A stretch of 64,000 nt of DNA from Typha latifolia (taxonomy: Eukaryota > Streptophyta > Magnoliopsida > Poales > Typhaceae): the NCBI GenBank assembly GCA_019914945.1, contig CM034099.1, positions 12,909,001 through 12,973,000 of the forward strand, written 5' to 3'. Each line of letters starts with the position of its first letter. Positions within the stretch are counted from its first letter, which is position 1. The notes under the pieces are model-generated. The model saw only the letters and a list, made by a program, of their open reading frames with translations, was not told the DNA's origin and did not search any database. Below are positions 1 to 8,941 of the stretch, one piece after another. The position numbers and the translations under genes are program-made.

Positions 1-625
1 CGGGTTAGATCTGTTATGCATCTCACTCGAACCATCCGATCCAGATCGAGTGGACTGATCCCAATCAATTGACTAGGGTTGGGTTCGGATCGGTCGACCA
101 ATCCATGTGCACAACATACATGGAAATTCTGTTTGGTTTGAAGCAGTGCTTATTGTGCTAAACATGTATAAGCTTTTATAATTTCTATTATTTCCTATGG
201 AAATGTACTGCTATTGTTTCTGCTACTTTTTTAAATATATTTTGATTTTTGTATATTGAAAAGTATCAAAACTGAAACTGCCAAAACTGGCTGAAACTCT
301 GATTTTTTGTCTTTTTGAGGGAACGAAATTGAAAACTGAAACATTGATTTTTAACAGCATAGAACTAAGTTATACTATTTTACCTACAAGGCTACAACCT
401 TCAATGTGGTGTTCCTATGTCCATTGTTGGTGTTACTCTTTTCACAATGTTTTATTTTTGGTGATGAGCTCATCAACTTTTGGCATATATCACAACTGAA
501 CTGCATAGAATGTAGAATTCGAGTACCGTTCCCTTACAACTGATATTAAATAGCTTACACTACAATGATGCTTCCACATCTTTAAAATTTAAGCTTTTAT
601 ATTGTTTCAATTGGTATCTGAGCAG
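1..625 (+). other. Intron or upstream flank of the FAX-family gene
   Basis: AT-rich sequence without a recognisable exon, ending in a pyrimidine-rich stretch and an AG acceptor at 624-625, directly before the first recognisable exon. I read it as intron of the host gene. The N-terminal exons, expected to include any transit peptide, would lie left of the window. No transposon similarity to the rest of the window was noticed here. Confidence 0.5.
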
Positions 626-1020
626 TTGGTGGAATCATCGGATATGTCAAAAGTGGAAGCCTGAAGTCAGCCGCAGCTGGAGGCATATCATCTATGATAT
701 TATACTATGTCTACACACAACTTCCTGTACAACCTGCCTTTGCATCGTCCGTGGGGCTAGGTAGGAAAACTGGATTCTCCTGCGCGCTTCAGTTGCAACC
801 CTTGTGCCCTTGGGCTTTTTAAGCTTAATCTTGATTTGTCCCTACAACTTTTACTTGATTATCTTTTTGCATGACAGGAATATCTGCAGCCCTTCTGGCA
901 GTCATGGGCTCCCGCTTTAAGAAATCTGGAAGGATATTTCCAGCTGGCGTTGTATCTCTCGTATCCTTCATCATGGTCGGTGGCTATTTTCATGGAATTT
1001 TACGTAGTGGACATGTATGA
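626..1020 (+). CDS. TMEM14/FAX-family membrane protein, last two coding exons
   Basis: The 3' end of a host gene, too short per exon for a simple ORF scan. Exon 626-760 reads VGGIIGYVKSGSLKSAAAGG and continues to a GT donor at 761. The intron is 761-877 and ends CAG. Exon 878-1020 continues in phase (the Gly codon is split g/ga) with MGSRFKKSGRIFPAGVVSLV, then VGGYFHGILRSGHV and TGA at 1018-1020. The glycine-rich helices, the GYVKSGS loop and the F-PAG motif are typical of the TMEM14 (Tmemb_14) family. Plant members are the FAX proteins, several of which export fatty acids across the plastid inner envelope. The short C-terminal HGI-R-S-H tail matches the usual family end, so the C-terminus looks complete. 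Paralogue and substrate cannot be assigned from this fragment. This is the only host gene I can support in the window. Confidence 0.85.
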
Positions 1021-1844
1021 TATCACATCACTGCATGTCTGGTTGGATGTCCTCTTGGACAGTTTTCGTGCTGTACTTTTCTATTACCTGCAATAGGCAC
1101 TGGTGCTAAATGTTTTTCTTTTCTTGATAACAAGATATATGCTGCATGATGATGTATGAGTATATCCTTTCTAAACTATTCAAAACCTACTGTTACTTGT
1201 GATTTACATGAATAGTACATTATGCCAAATAGTGAGTTATAGATTTATTTGTCTATGTTACTGTTGCAGGTAATTCATTTCGAGGGATAAAAATGTGATG
1301 GGAATGTTGCGGACCATTGTATTACCATTATTTTGAGAATGCCTCTTTCACATGGAAAAACTCTTCCTGTCTGCTTGTTTTGATCATCCCATTCTTGTTC
1401 TGATTATTAATCATCAGCTGCGAGGAACCAAGATATCCGTGAATATACTATTGACGAAGATGTTAGATCCCAGGCCCAAAAAATAACATAACTCTGAACT
1501 AATTATAGAATCTAACCCACAAAAATATGGAGATACCAAATCTGGTCATATAATTGGATTCTAGCGGTTGTGGTGAAATCTGGGAGTATTCACGGACAGG
1601 GTAGTGGATCTAGCTGTCGGAATGGGGCAAAATTGGGGAAGTAGATATGGGGTGGAAGGGGTGTTCTACTGGAGCAGATCAGAGGTATTGATTTATCGGA
1701 GCAGATTGGAAGTATGGACGTTGAGTGGCAATGGTGCTCGGCTAGGTCTCTGGTGGAGGTGGAGGTAGGTGGTAGCATGTCTAGGGTCTTTGAAGGTAGT
1801 TCAGCTATCAACAAGGGTCGACAAAGGAAAGGGGCGCCCAAACC
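1021..1844. other. 3' UTR of FAX-family gene and short intergenic flank
   Basis: Sequence after the stop codon with T-rich stretches. A possible acceptor (ttgcag at about 1264) could mean a 3' UTR intron. No ORF with family similarity. The first recognisable transposon sequence starts at about 1845, so host gene and transposon island are about 0.8 kb apart. Confidence 0.45.
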
Positions 1845-2404
1845 ATGCTTGCACATCCTTATGATGATCCGTTTTTAGCTATGTTGGTAGCTAAAATTTT
1901 TGTTAGAGATGTTGCTCGATTACATGGCATGCCATGCACGATTGTCTCAGATCATGATCGTGTATTTATGAGTGACTTTTGGACTGAGTTTTTTAGGTTG
2001 CAGGGAACTAGATTGAACTTCAGTTCGGCTTACCATTCGTAGACGGACGGCCAAACCGAGATGATCAATCGAGGCATTGAGCAGTACTTGAGGTGCTTTG
2101 TTGGAGAGATGTCGAGATAATGGTTGGAGTTCTTACTGCGGTCGGAGTGGTCTTATAACACTACCTACCATAGCAGCATTGACATGACTCCATTTTAGGT
2201 GGTGTTGGACGCACGGCTCCAACGTTACGCGCTTATGATCTAATGGCATTTGCAGATCGTACGAAGGTGGACTTAGCTTTAATGGATAGAGATGCCACAT
2301 TGTGGAGGTTGCGTGCTCATCTAAAACTCGCTCAAAACTGCATGAAGGAAGTTTATCATTGTAGCCATAAGAAGCAAGAGTTCGACATCGGCAGTTGGGC
2401 ATTC
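1845..2404 (+). pseudogene. Fam2 gypsy integrase fragment
   Basis: Degenerate integrase core of the Fam2 gypsy family. The sequence reads KIFVRDVARLHGMP, then TIVSDHDRVFM (second catalytic Asp region), then a stop codon in place of Gln in the SAYHPQTDGQTE motif, then INRGIEQYLRCFVGEM. It continues through SEWSYNTTYHSSIDMTPF to EFDIGSWAF with further stops and a frameshift near 2210. At about 2404 it switches abruptly, within what would be one codon, into LTR2 sequence. The rest of integrase, the chromodomain and the polypurine tract are therefore missing. This is either a separate Fam2 remnant or the product of a deletion joining integrase to an LTR. Confidence 0.8.
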
Positions 2405-3120
2405 ATGTTCGAACGTAGGAAGGGTCGCATTCGATCACCCTTGGGAACGCCTGCATTAGGTTCGCAAATACAGAGAACGCAGTCGGGTGAGTTTGAACGC
2501 CTGCATTCGAATGGCTGCATCGTGTTCGCACTTATAGAGAACGTGTTTTGGTGGGCGCGTTCTAGAATTAGGGTTTCATATTGTTTTGGGACTTGTTGGC
2601 TAGCTTCTATATATATGTGTATGGCAGCCAAATTTATTATGCAATTGAATTATTAGTTTCTTGCCTCTTATTTTCTCTCTTGACTTCTCCCTCTTCCCTC
2701 TTCACCAACCTTCCACCTCTACCATTGGCAAGGCTTCTCCTAACTTCTAATCTTCCTCGACTGTCAAGCCCCCCCTCTTCTTTGGGATTTTGACCACTTC
2801 GTTCCCTTCGTTTATATCCTTTAACCACTTTCACCATCTACCTTCATCTCCATACCCATCCATAACCTTAACATCCACTCACCTATAACCACCACCATCA
2901 CCCATGTTATTCCATATTTTTATCCCAATCTGCAAAGGGCGTAAATACAAAAGTTGTAGATTAGGAAGTTACAGAACTAACCCAATTAGTTTTGTAATTT
3001 TATGACTACTAAAGAATATTTGAAGAATATATTTCCACGGTCCCGCAGACTGATTCCTATCATATATCTAAATCTTGAAGGAATCATTGCGTAGCTTATC
3101 TTTAGTTCCAAATCATATCA
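2405..3120 (+). repeat. LTR2 of element B, 5'-truncated
   Basis: Matches the LTR2 interior: GTTCGAACG-rich block, TGTTGGCTAG box, a degenerate TATA region near 2600, pyrimidine-rich leader, and the terminal CATATCA at 3114-3120 directly before the primer site. The first part (TGATACACTTAG and following) is missing because integrase sequence is fused in at about 2404. Confidence 0.8.
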
Positions 3121-3344
3121 ATTGGTATCAGAGCCTATCAATTGGTATCAGAGCTTAATCAATTTGTATTAGAGCTTAAAAAGTGGTATCAGAGTCTAAC
3201 AAGTGGTATTAGAGCCTATCAATTTGGTATCAGAGCCTACAAATTATTATCAGAGCCTATTAAGTGGTATTAGAGCTTATCAAAGTGGTATTAGAGCTTA
3301 TTAAAGTGGTATCAGAGCCTATCAAGAGGAATTAGAGCATATCA
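3121..3344 (+). repeat. Tandem array of about 11 primer-binding-site units
   Basis: Eleven units of about 19-22 bp, each made of TGGTATCAGAGC (or one to three changes) followed by a version of CTATCAAT or CTATCAAG. They start near 3123, 3143, 3165, 3184, 3204, 3225, 3246, 3265, 3286, 3307 and 3327. TGGTATCAGAGC is the standard plant site complementary to the 3' end of initiator tRNA-Met, and CTATCA is the terminal sequence of sister LTR2 copies. Each unit is therefore one LTR-end/primer-site junction repeated head to tail. Confidence 0.92.
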
Positions 3345-3355
3345 CTTAGCCTGAA

Positions 3356-4655
3356 CCGACTTTGACGAGCACCTTTATTTTAGGGTTGTGAGAGGAGATA
3401 CAGGCGGATGTTCATGCTCCATGTCCTACCACTCTTGAGGAGGCCTTTGAGAAGGCTGTGAGGATGGAGCAAAAGCATAAGGCCCTCAAGATGGCAGTAA
3501 AAATAAGTTGGGCCAACCAAGATGGGCTGTTTGTGCCTAGAATGCCGGCTGGAAATTCTGTAGCTTCAAAGAGAGTAGCTGCTAGTACTAGACCAGGACC
3601 ACCATTGAGACCTTCTTTCGATGTTAGAGGAGGCATAAGACCCCCCCCCGTTCGAACTCTCACACCTGCTCAGGTGGATGAGCGAAGAGTGAAAGGACTT
3701 TGCTTTCGATGTGATGAGCGCTTCACCTCCGATCATCGGTGTTCTAAACTGATTGGGAGTGTGATGCTTATCGATGGTCTTGAGGAGGATGATGAAATTA
3801 TTTTCAAGATGGTAGCCAAGATGTTGGAGCAAAGCCTCATTCAACCAAGTCATAGCTCATATTCATCGCTTGTGCTATTGATGCGAAAAAAGTATGGGAC
3901 ATGGCATTTTTGTGTTGCCTATTGGGCACTAAACGCTACTACCGTCAAGGACTGGTGTCCCATTCCAATTATAGAAAAGCTACTGGACGAGCTTGCAAGG
4001 GCAACTATATTCAGCAAACTTGACTTGAGGGCCGAGTATCATCAAATTAGAGTTCACCCAGCGAATGTGCACAAAACTGCATTTTGGACTCCGGACGAGC
4101 ATTACGAGTTTTGGGTGATGCCTTTTGGTCTCACCAATACTCTAGTTACCTTTCATGGCATCATGAATGATATATTTTGGGCACTATTGTGAAGGTATGT
4201 TTTGGTATTTTTTGACGACATTTTGGTGAATAGCAGGACTAAATTGGAGCATTGGCGGTATTTGGAGAATGTGCTGAATTTGTTGAAGCAAAACTTATTG
4301 TAGATCAAGAAGTCCAAGTGTTTATGGGGAGTACCATAAGTGGAGTATTTAGGCCACATCATTTTAGTGTAAGGTGTAGCGCCGTATCCTCAAAAGGTAG
4401 CATGCATGACCGCTTGGCCGATTCCTACTACTACCACAGGATTGCAAGGATTTTTGGGGCTGACCGGATATTATTAGCTCTTCATTGCCGGGTATGTTAA
4501 GATCGCAGATCCTCTCACTTCTTTCTTGAAGAAGGATTTTTTTAGATGGACGGATGGGAGCCACTACAGCCTTTGAAAAACTGAAAACAGCAATGACAAC
4601 GACGACCGTTCTAGCTCTACCGGACTTCGCCAAAGAGTTCGTTGTGGAATGTGAT
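3356..4655 (+). pseudogene. Element B gag end, zinc knuckle and RT/RNase H, 5' part
   Basis: The gag tail begins near 3366. The longest open stretch is 3458-4192. It carries gag repeats (PPLRPSFDVRGG), the zinc knuckle CFRCDERFTSDHRC at about 3703-3744, and LIDGLEEDDEI, which then joins directly to RT at FKMVAKMLEQ. The protease, the RT leader and about 250 residues are therefore missing. RT motifs visible are FCVAYWALNA, FSKLDLRAEYHQI and MPFGLTNTL. A stop follows at 4190. After a frameshift the catalytic FFDDILV lies at about 4209-4225, then YLGHI-like and RNase H sequence up to VEC at the insertion point of A. Frameshifts and stops throughout make it nonfunctional. Confidence 0.85.
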
Positions 4656-5581
4656 TGATACGATCACGCGTCTGGCTATGGAGCTCTAATACCAGCTTGA
4701 TACGATCTCGCCTTTTTGGTGAAGGGTCGATCTCTTCCAATTCTTGATCTAGACTAGATCTAGCACGGAACTTTGAAATAAGATCTTGAAATATGCTGTC
4801 GTCGGATCGACGTAAAACTTTGATATGTTGTAGCCCCCGAAACGAGCTTTCCAACAAATCTAGTTGTAGGCGAATCGGATGTGGGGATCTCGAGATATCG
4901 TCCGATTTGTGGACAAAGGTCAGATGGTCTATTTTGGATCCGTGGATGGAGGCACGTGATCCTAGGTAATGGTGGTTGAAGGTGGACCGTCGTTAATGTG
5001 GTGGCACCGGTGAAATGTGATGGTGGAAGGGTTGTTGTTGATGGAGAGGTTAGGGCAAGTGTTGGATAGATTGGACGAAGGGGGAGGAGAGGGCCACTCC
5101 TAAGGGACTAGGGTGATTAGCCGGACGAGGGAGGTTAGAATTGGCGTCGCTGGGGATTGAGAGAACGGGAGCGAAGAAGACGAAGGAGGCAAGGCAAAAC
5201 TCAATCTCAATAATCAATAATCAATTTGGTTGCCTACCATATCCTTTTATAGGCTAACAAACAACTCAAATTAACCCTAAAAACACACTTTTCGTCGACC
5301 ACGTTCGAACTCGCCAGACCGCGTTCGAACGCACCGAGTTCGCTCTTCTGGATTTGCGAACACGATGCAGGCGTTCACAGTGCGTTCGAACGCGGTGTAC
5401 ATTTTCTTCACCACGTTCACAACCCCGTTCACAAACCGCGTTCGAACTCACTCCACCCGCGTTCGAACGCGACTTACAGAAAACTTATTTTAATGGAAAT
5501 TAAATACTAAAACATGAAATAAAAACACTCCTAAAGTGAATTCATGCTCGAGATGACGTCGGTGAAATCCGAATCGTATCA
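4656..5581 (-). repeat. LTR1, 3' LTR of element A
   Basis: On the plus strand it begins TGATACGATCACGCG and ends GAATCGTATCA, so the element-sense LTR is TGATACGATTC...GATCGTATCA. The first 42 bases are a duplicated LTR end containing a primer-site copy (GCTCTAATACCA at 4683-4694), followed by a second LTR start at 4698. It contains a GTTCGAACG-rich block at about 5300-5470 and a TATA box (minus strand) at 5243-5253. Confidence 0.93.
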
Positions 5582-5608
5582 ATCCACCACGCTTCTACAA
5601 CCTTGTCC
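5582..5608 (-). promoter_or_regulatory. Polypurine tract of element A
   Basis: Element-sense GGACAAGGTTGTAGAAGCGT then GGTGGAT, directly abutting the 3' LTR. The same AAGG...GAAGCGTGGTGG block precedes every Fam1 and Fam2 3' LTR here, as expected for the plus-strand primer. Confidence 0.8.
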
Positions 5609-5709
5609 TCAAGGTTTGAAGTTTGGAAAACGATCCATGATATCTGACTTTAGCTCCCAAGTAGACTCGTCAGTAGATTTGCCCAGCCACACAATTAGCA
5701 CTTCAGTCT
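5597..5709 (-). pseudogene. Element A chromodomain-like C-terminus, out of frame
   Basis: Downstream of the stop of the long ORF, in another frame, the sequence reads LETEVLIVWLGKSTDESTWE then LKSDIMDRFPNFKP and stop. This is the W-x-G...ATWE-type motif of gypsy chromodomains. Compared with the equivalent segment of element D (57747-57879), about 60 bases of linker are missing here, which shifts the frame and cuts the chromodomain off the polyprotein. Confidence 0.75.
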
Positions 5710-8625
5710 CTAATCCTCCTCCATTAGTCCGGGTAAGGCCGAACCCACCACATGGTTAGGCCCGATCTGGGCCTTCAATGCTGATACATGGAAGACCGGA
5801 TGTATCCTGGTTCCTTCAGGTAGGTCCAACCGGTAAGCTACTGGACCGATTCGTTGTAGCACTCGGTACGGACCGTAGTACTTGTAACCCAACTTTTGGT
5901 TCAAAATTGGTCTTAATGTGGATTGTCGATACGGTTGAGCTCGAACGAACACCAATTGATCCACCTCAAATTCTCGCTCACGTCGGCCTTTGTCATGAGT
6001 TTGCTTCATGCGGTTTTGGGCTGTGGCTAGGTGAGTCTTGAGCAGTCTCAATGTTTCATCTCGATCAGCAAGCTCCAAGTCAAGCTCGGTCCTATCCGCC
6101 GCCGCGAGTCTATCATAGGCACGCAAGACAGGGGGAGTGCGCCCATAAACCGCCTCAAAGGGGGTCATGCCGATGCTAGAGTGATGAGCAGTATTGTATG
6201 ACCACTCAACCCATGGAAGGAATTTGATCCAATCCTTTGGTCGTTCCGCCACAAAGCATCGCAAGTATTGCTCCAGTCCGCGATTCACCACCTCGGTTTG
6301 GCCATTCGTCTCGGGGTGATAAGCTGAACTCAGGTTGATTTGAGTCCCTTGCAATATGAAGAACTCGGACCAAAACTCACCGATGAAGATGCGATCCCGG
6401 TCTGACACGATCGTCCTAGGCATCCCATGCAAGCGTGCCACTTCCCGAACAAAAATTTCAGCAACCTTTTTTGCTGAAAACGGGTGAGACAATGTTATGA
6501 AATGAGCATATTTGCTCAGTCTATCCACCACAACAAACACCATCGATTGTCCCCGAACCTTCGGTAGCCCCTCGATGAAGTCCATGGAGATATCCTCCCA
6601 AATACGCTCTGGTATAGGTAGTGGTTGTAGCAGCCCGCTAGGCTTGAGTGCCTCCGATTTGACTTGTTGGCAGATTTGACATTCATGCACATACTTCTTC
6701 ACGTCCGTCTTCATTGCTGTCCATATACAGTTTTGGGCCAGCCGCTTGTAGGTACGTAATACCCCTTCATGCCCTGCTATAGGAGTATCATGGAAGTGTG
6801 CCATCAATAGTCTCCGTAGCTCTTCGTTCCGAGGTACCTTGATTCGCCCGCACTCTAGTACTAACCCATCGCGCTCCTCGTGCTCGGGGTGGCTTGAGGG
6901 GTTCTCTCTCAACTCCTCCATGAGTTGGACCAGCTCACTATCCTCTGCACTAGCTCTCCACAGATCTGAGAAGAAAGGAAAGGTGGGCGCCGAGAAAGAA
7001 GCGAGTTCCCTTGCGACCCCTTCATTTGGAAGTTCAAGTAGCGGTTGGCTTCCATCTAGCAGCACTCTCTTGTCATTTCTCCAAAACGTCAATGTGAGGC
7101 TTGTAAAATCAAATGTCACGGGCCCCAACCTTCGAAGCCATTGGGTCCCCAAAACAATATCGGCACCTTGCAAGGCCAACGGATAAAGATCCAATGTGAA
7201 AGTTTGGCCTTGCACCTTCAATTCCGCACCTCCACAAATAGAATCCGCTCGTAATGTGGTGCCATCTCCGATCGTCACATTGAACCCTTCCGTGGGTTCC
7301 GACTCGAGCCCAATCTTCCTAAGGAGCCTCTTGTCAATGAAGTTGTGGGTGGACCCGGTGTCAATCAAGATTCTTACTGTGGTTTTCTTGACTACCCTGT
7401 TCACCCACAAGGTCTTTGGCGTAGCTGTCCCCGAATAGGCGTGGAGGGAGATTTTGGCTATCCTGTCCTCCATGGGTTGCTCCTCAGCTTCTTCTCCTTG
7501 ATGTCCAGCCACATCCGCACCTTCAGCTGCAAACTCGTCCTCCGCTTCCTCCAATCCATCGATTAGCATCACCGATCCCATCGGTTTAGCGCAGCGATGC
7601 CCGGGTACAAACTTCTCATCACAACGGAAGCATAGACCCTTGGCTCTTCTTTCTTCTACTTGGGCTGGTGTGAGTGCTCGTCCCGGACCTCTAGGTGCAT
7701 ACTTCACATCTTGGGATGGCTTCAAGGTTGCTCGAGGAGGTACCACTGTAGCAGCAACCCTTGGTACTCCGATAGTATTTCCCGCCGCTATGTTTGGTTG
7801 AGTTTGATTGCGGCTTCCTTGGCTCATCCAACTCTGTTTCAAGTGTATCTTCATGGCCCTATGTTTGTCTTCCATAAGCACCGCATCTTCGAAGGCCTCC
7901 TTTAAGGTTCTAGGCCTTAAAGCCCTCACATCGGCTTGTATGTCACCCCCCGCAGCCCGGAGATGAAGGTGCCGCGGTTGCCGATCCGTCCATGGTGGAT
8001 GACATCGGCTACTAATCCTCTCAAATTCTTCTTGGTATGACCCAATCGTGGTCTTTTGCACCGTCTTTGAGAGGAGAGCATCAAAGTCTTCATATCCCGA
8101 TGCTCCAAATCGCCGTGTGATATCGGCGCAAAATTCAACCCAAGTTTCGATAGCCTCAGTGGCATTGGCTGCTGGAAACCAATGAAGCGCCGCATCCTCA
8201 AGGTGGAAGCTCGCAAGCGTCAGCTTGTACTCTTCCGCCGTTCCTTGGTATGCAAAGAATTGCTCCGCCCTATACAACCAATCGATCGAGTCGCCACCTT
8301 TGAACTTGGGGAATTCGAGACGCACGACTTGTCCACGGATGCCATTGTCTCGTTCCGGATCATGTCCTTGTCTAACCGGGGGAGGATGCACCATGAAGGG
8401 TTGATGATCCCTCCTTCGGTTTTGATTAACTTGTTGTGGTTCCGGATCGTATTGACCCGCCCACGGATCTTGATCTCCAAGGCGGTCTCCATAGTGGTTC
8501 ACCCGTCGGATGGGTTCACCTGCAACTGGACCTGGTGTAACCATCCTTGCTTGCCTCTGCCCATAGGGTGGTGGTAGCAGCGGCTCTTGTGGTTGCAAAG
8601 GCTGAACCGGTGGCGGTGGGTTCAA
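5710..8625 (-). CDS. Gag-protease-integrase polyprotein of element A, lacking RT and RNase H
   Basis: Uninterrupted for 971 codons. No ATG lies at the listed start (the first codon is TTG), because this is the body of a longer gag reading frame that is broken just upstream. Order: proline-rich gag N-part; gag domain from about residue 100 (RLEFPKFKGG, ALHWF, FGASGYEDFDALL); zinc knuckle CFRCDEKFVPGHRC near 331-345; aspartic protease ILIDTGSTHNFID with intact Asp-Thr-Gly near 421. The text after LGTQWLRRLGPVTFDF jumps to RVLLDGSQPLLE and then ARELASFSAPTFPFFSDL. Integrase follows: HHCC finger (HFHDTPIAGHEG to CQICQQ), DDE core with MDFIEG, TIVSDRDRIF and PETNGQTEVV, then YKYYGPYRVLQRIG and HPVFHVSALK. 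The family normally has about 500 residues of RT-RNase H between protease and integrase. Element D shows the same junction. Confidence 0.9.
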   Translation of the reverse strand: MNPPPPVQPLQPQEPLLPPPYGQRQARMVTPGPVAGEPIRRVNHYGDRLGDQDPWAGQYDPEPQQVNQNRRRDHQPFMVHPPPVRQGHDPERDNGIRGQVVRLEFPKFKGGDSIDWLYRAEQFFAYQGTAEEYKLTLASFHLEDAALHWFPAANATEAIETWVEFCADITRRFGASGYEDFDALLSKTVQKTTIGSYQEEFERISSRCHPPWTDRQPRHLHLRAAGGDIQADVRALRPRTLKEAFEDAVLMEDKHRAMKIHLKQSWMSQGSRNQTQPNIAAGNTIGVPRVAATVVPPRATLKPSQDVKYAPRGPGRALTPAQVEERRAKGLCFRCDEKFVPGHRCAKPMGSVMLIDGLEEAEDEFAAEGADVAGHQGEEAEEQPMEDRIAKISLHAYSGTATPKTLWVNRVVKKTTVRILIDTGSTHNFIDKRLLRKIGLESEPTEGFNVTIGDGTTLRADSICGGAELKVQGQTFTLDLYPLALQGADIVLGTQWLRRLGPVTFDFTSLTLTFWRNDKRVLLDGSQPLLELPNEGVARELASFSAPTFPFFSDLWRASAEDSELVQLMEELRENPSSHPEHEERDGLVLECGRIKVPRNEELRRLLMAHFHDTPIAGHEGVLRTYKRLAQNCIWTAMKTDVKKYVHECQICQQVKSEALKPSGLLQPLPIPERIWEDISMDFIEGLPKVRGQSMVFVVVDRLSKYAHFITLSHPFSAKKVAEIFVREVARLHGMPRTIVSDRDRIFIGEFWSEFFILQGTQINLSSAYHPETNGQTEVVNRGLEQYLRCFVAERPKDWIKFLPWVEWSYNTAHHSSIGMTPFEAVYGRTPPVLRAYDRLAAADRTELDLELADRDETLRLLKTHLATAQNRMKQTHDKGRREREFEVDQLVFVRAQPYRQSTLRPILNQKLGYKYYGPYRVLQRIGPVAYRLDLPEGTRIHPVFHVSALKAQIGPNHVVGSALPGLMEED

Positions 8626-8900
8626 GGGGGTGGACTCGCGTCGGTCGATGGTGCTTTCTTGTTCGCCATTGCTTCCCTTGTCGCCCGTAGTTCCCGCATC
8701 ATCTCCATCATCATCTGGTTGTTGATGGCCATTTGCTCTGAAAGAGACCCCAACACGGCTTGAACGCTAGGTTCTTCTGTATTCTGATTAGATCGGGCGG
8801 TTCCACGGGTGAAAGTCTCTGCAATCGTTTCTCCCTCCTCCATTGGGAGAATCTCTTCTTCATTATCTCGCCGTGCAGCCATGGATCTGGTTGTCGTCAT
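8622..8900 (-). CDS. Element A gag N-terminus, frameshifted from the long ORF
   Basis: The natural gag start is ATG at 8900-8898 (MTTTRSMAARRDNEEEI), 27 bases inside the primer site. The same start is conserved in C and N, and G has an equivalent one. It contains EMMRELRATREAMANKKAPS and stops at 8622. Element N has four more bases at the matching place (GTGGGG in N against G in A near 8650). The 4-bp loss in A shifts the frame, so the gag N-terminus and the 971-codon body are out of register. Confidence 0.82.
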   Translation of the reverse strand: MTTTRSMAARRDNEEEILPMEEGETIAETFTRGTARSNQNTEEPSVQAVLGSLSEQMAINNQMMMEMMRELRATREAMANKKAPSTDASPPP

Positions 8901-8926
8901 TGGAAGCGCTTGTCCAAGGAAACCTG

Positions 8927-8938
8927 GCTCTGATACCA
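8927..8938 (-). promoter_or_regulatory. Primer-binding site of element A (tRNA-iMet)
   Basis: Plus strand GCTCTGATACCA, element sense TGGTATCAGAGC, separated by three bases from the 5' LTR. A second copy lies inside the LTR at 8972-8983, in a 42-bp duplication of LTR end plus primer site. Confidence 0.9.
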
Positions 8939-8941
8939 GCT

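Noticed and set aside
1590..1856. Minus-strand 88-codon ORF next to the FAX-family gene
   Set aside because: No similarity recognised, low-complexity Pro/Ser/Thr content, overlaps the first transposon fragment.
3121..3344. Primer-site array considered as fragments of a tRNA gene
   Set aside because: Only the 12 bases complementary to the tRNA 3' end repeat, each with LTR-end sequence; no tRNA body is present.
6839..8577. Plus-strand ORFs of 73-131 codons opposite the element A polyprotein (for example 6839-7186, 8182-8577) and the same ones opposite N (60009-60443, 61059-61454)
   Set aside because: They are antisense shadows of gag-pol; they repeat in N only because the sense sequence is conserved. 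No similarity to proteins I recognise.
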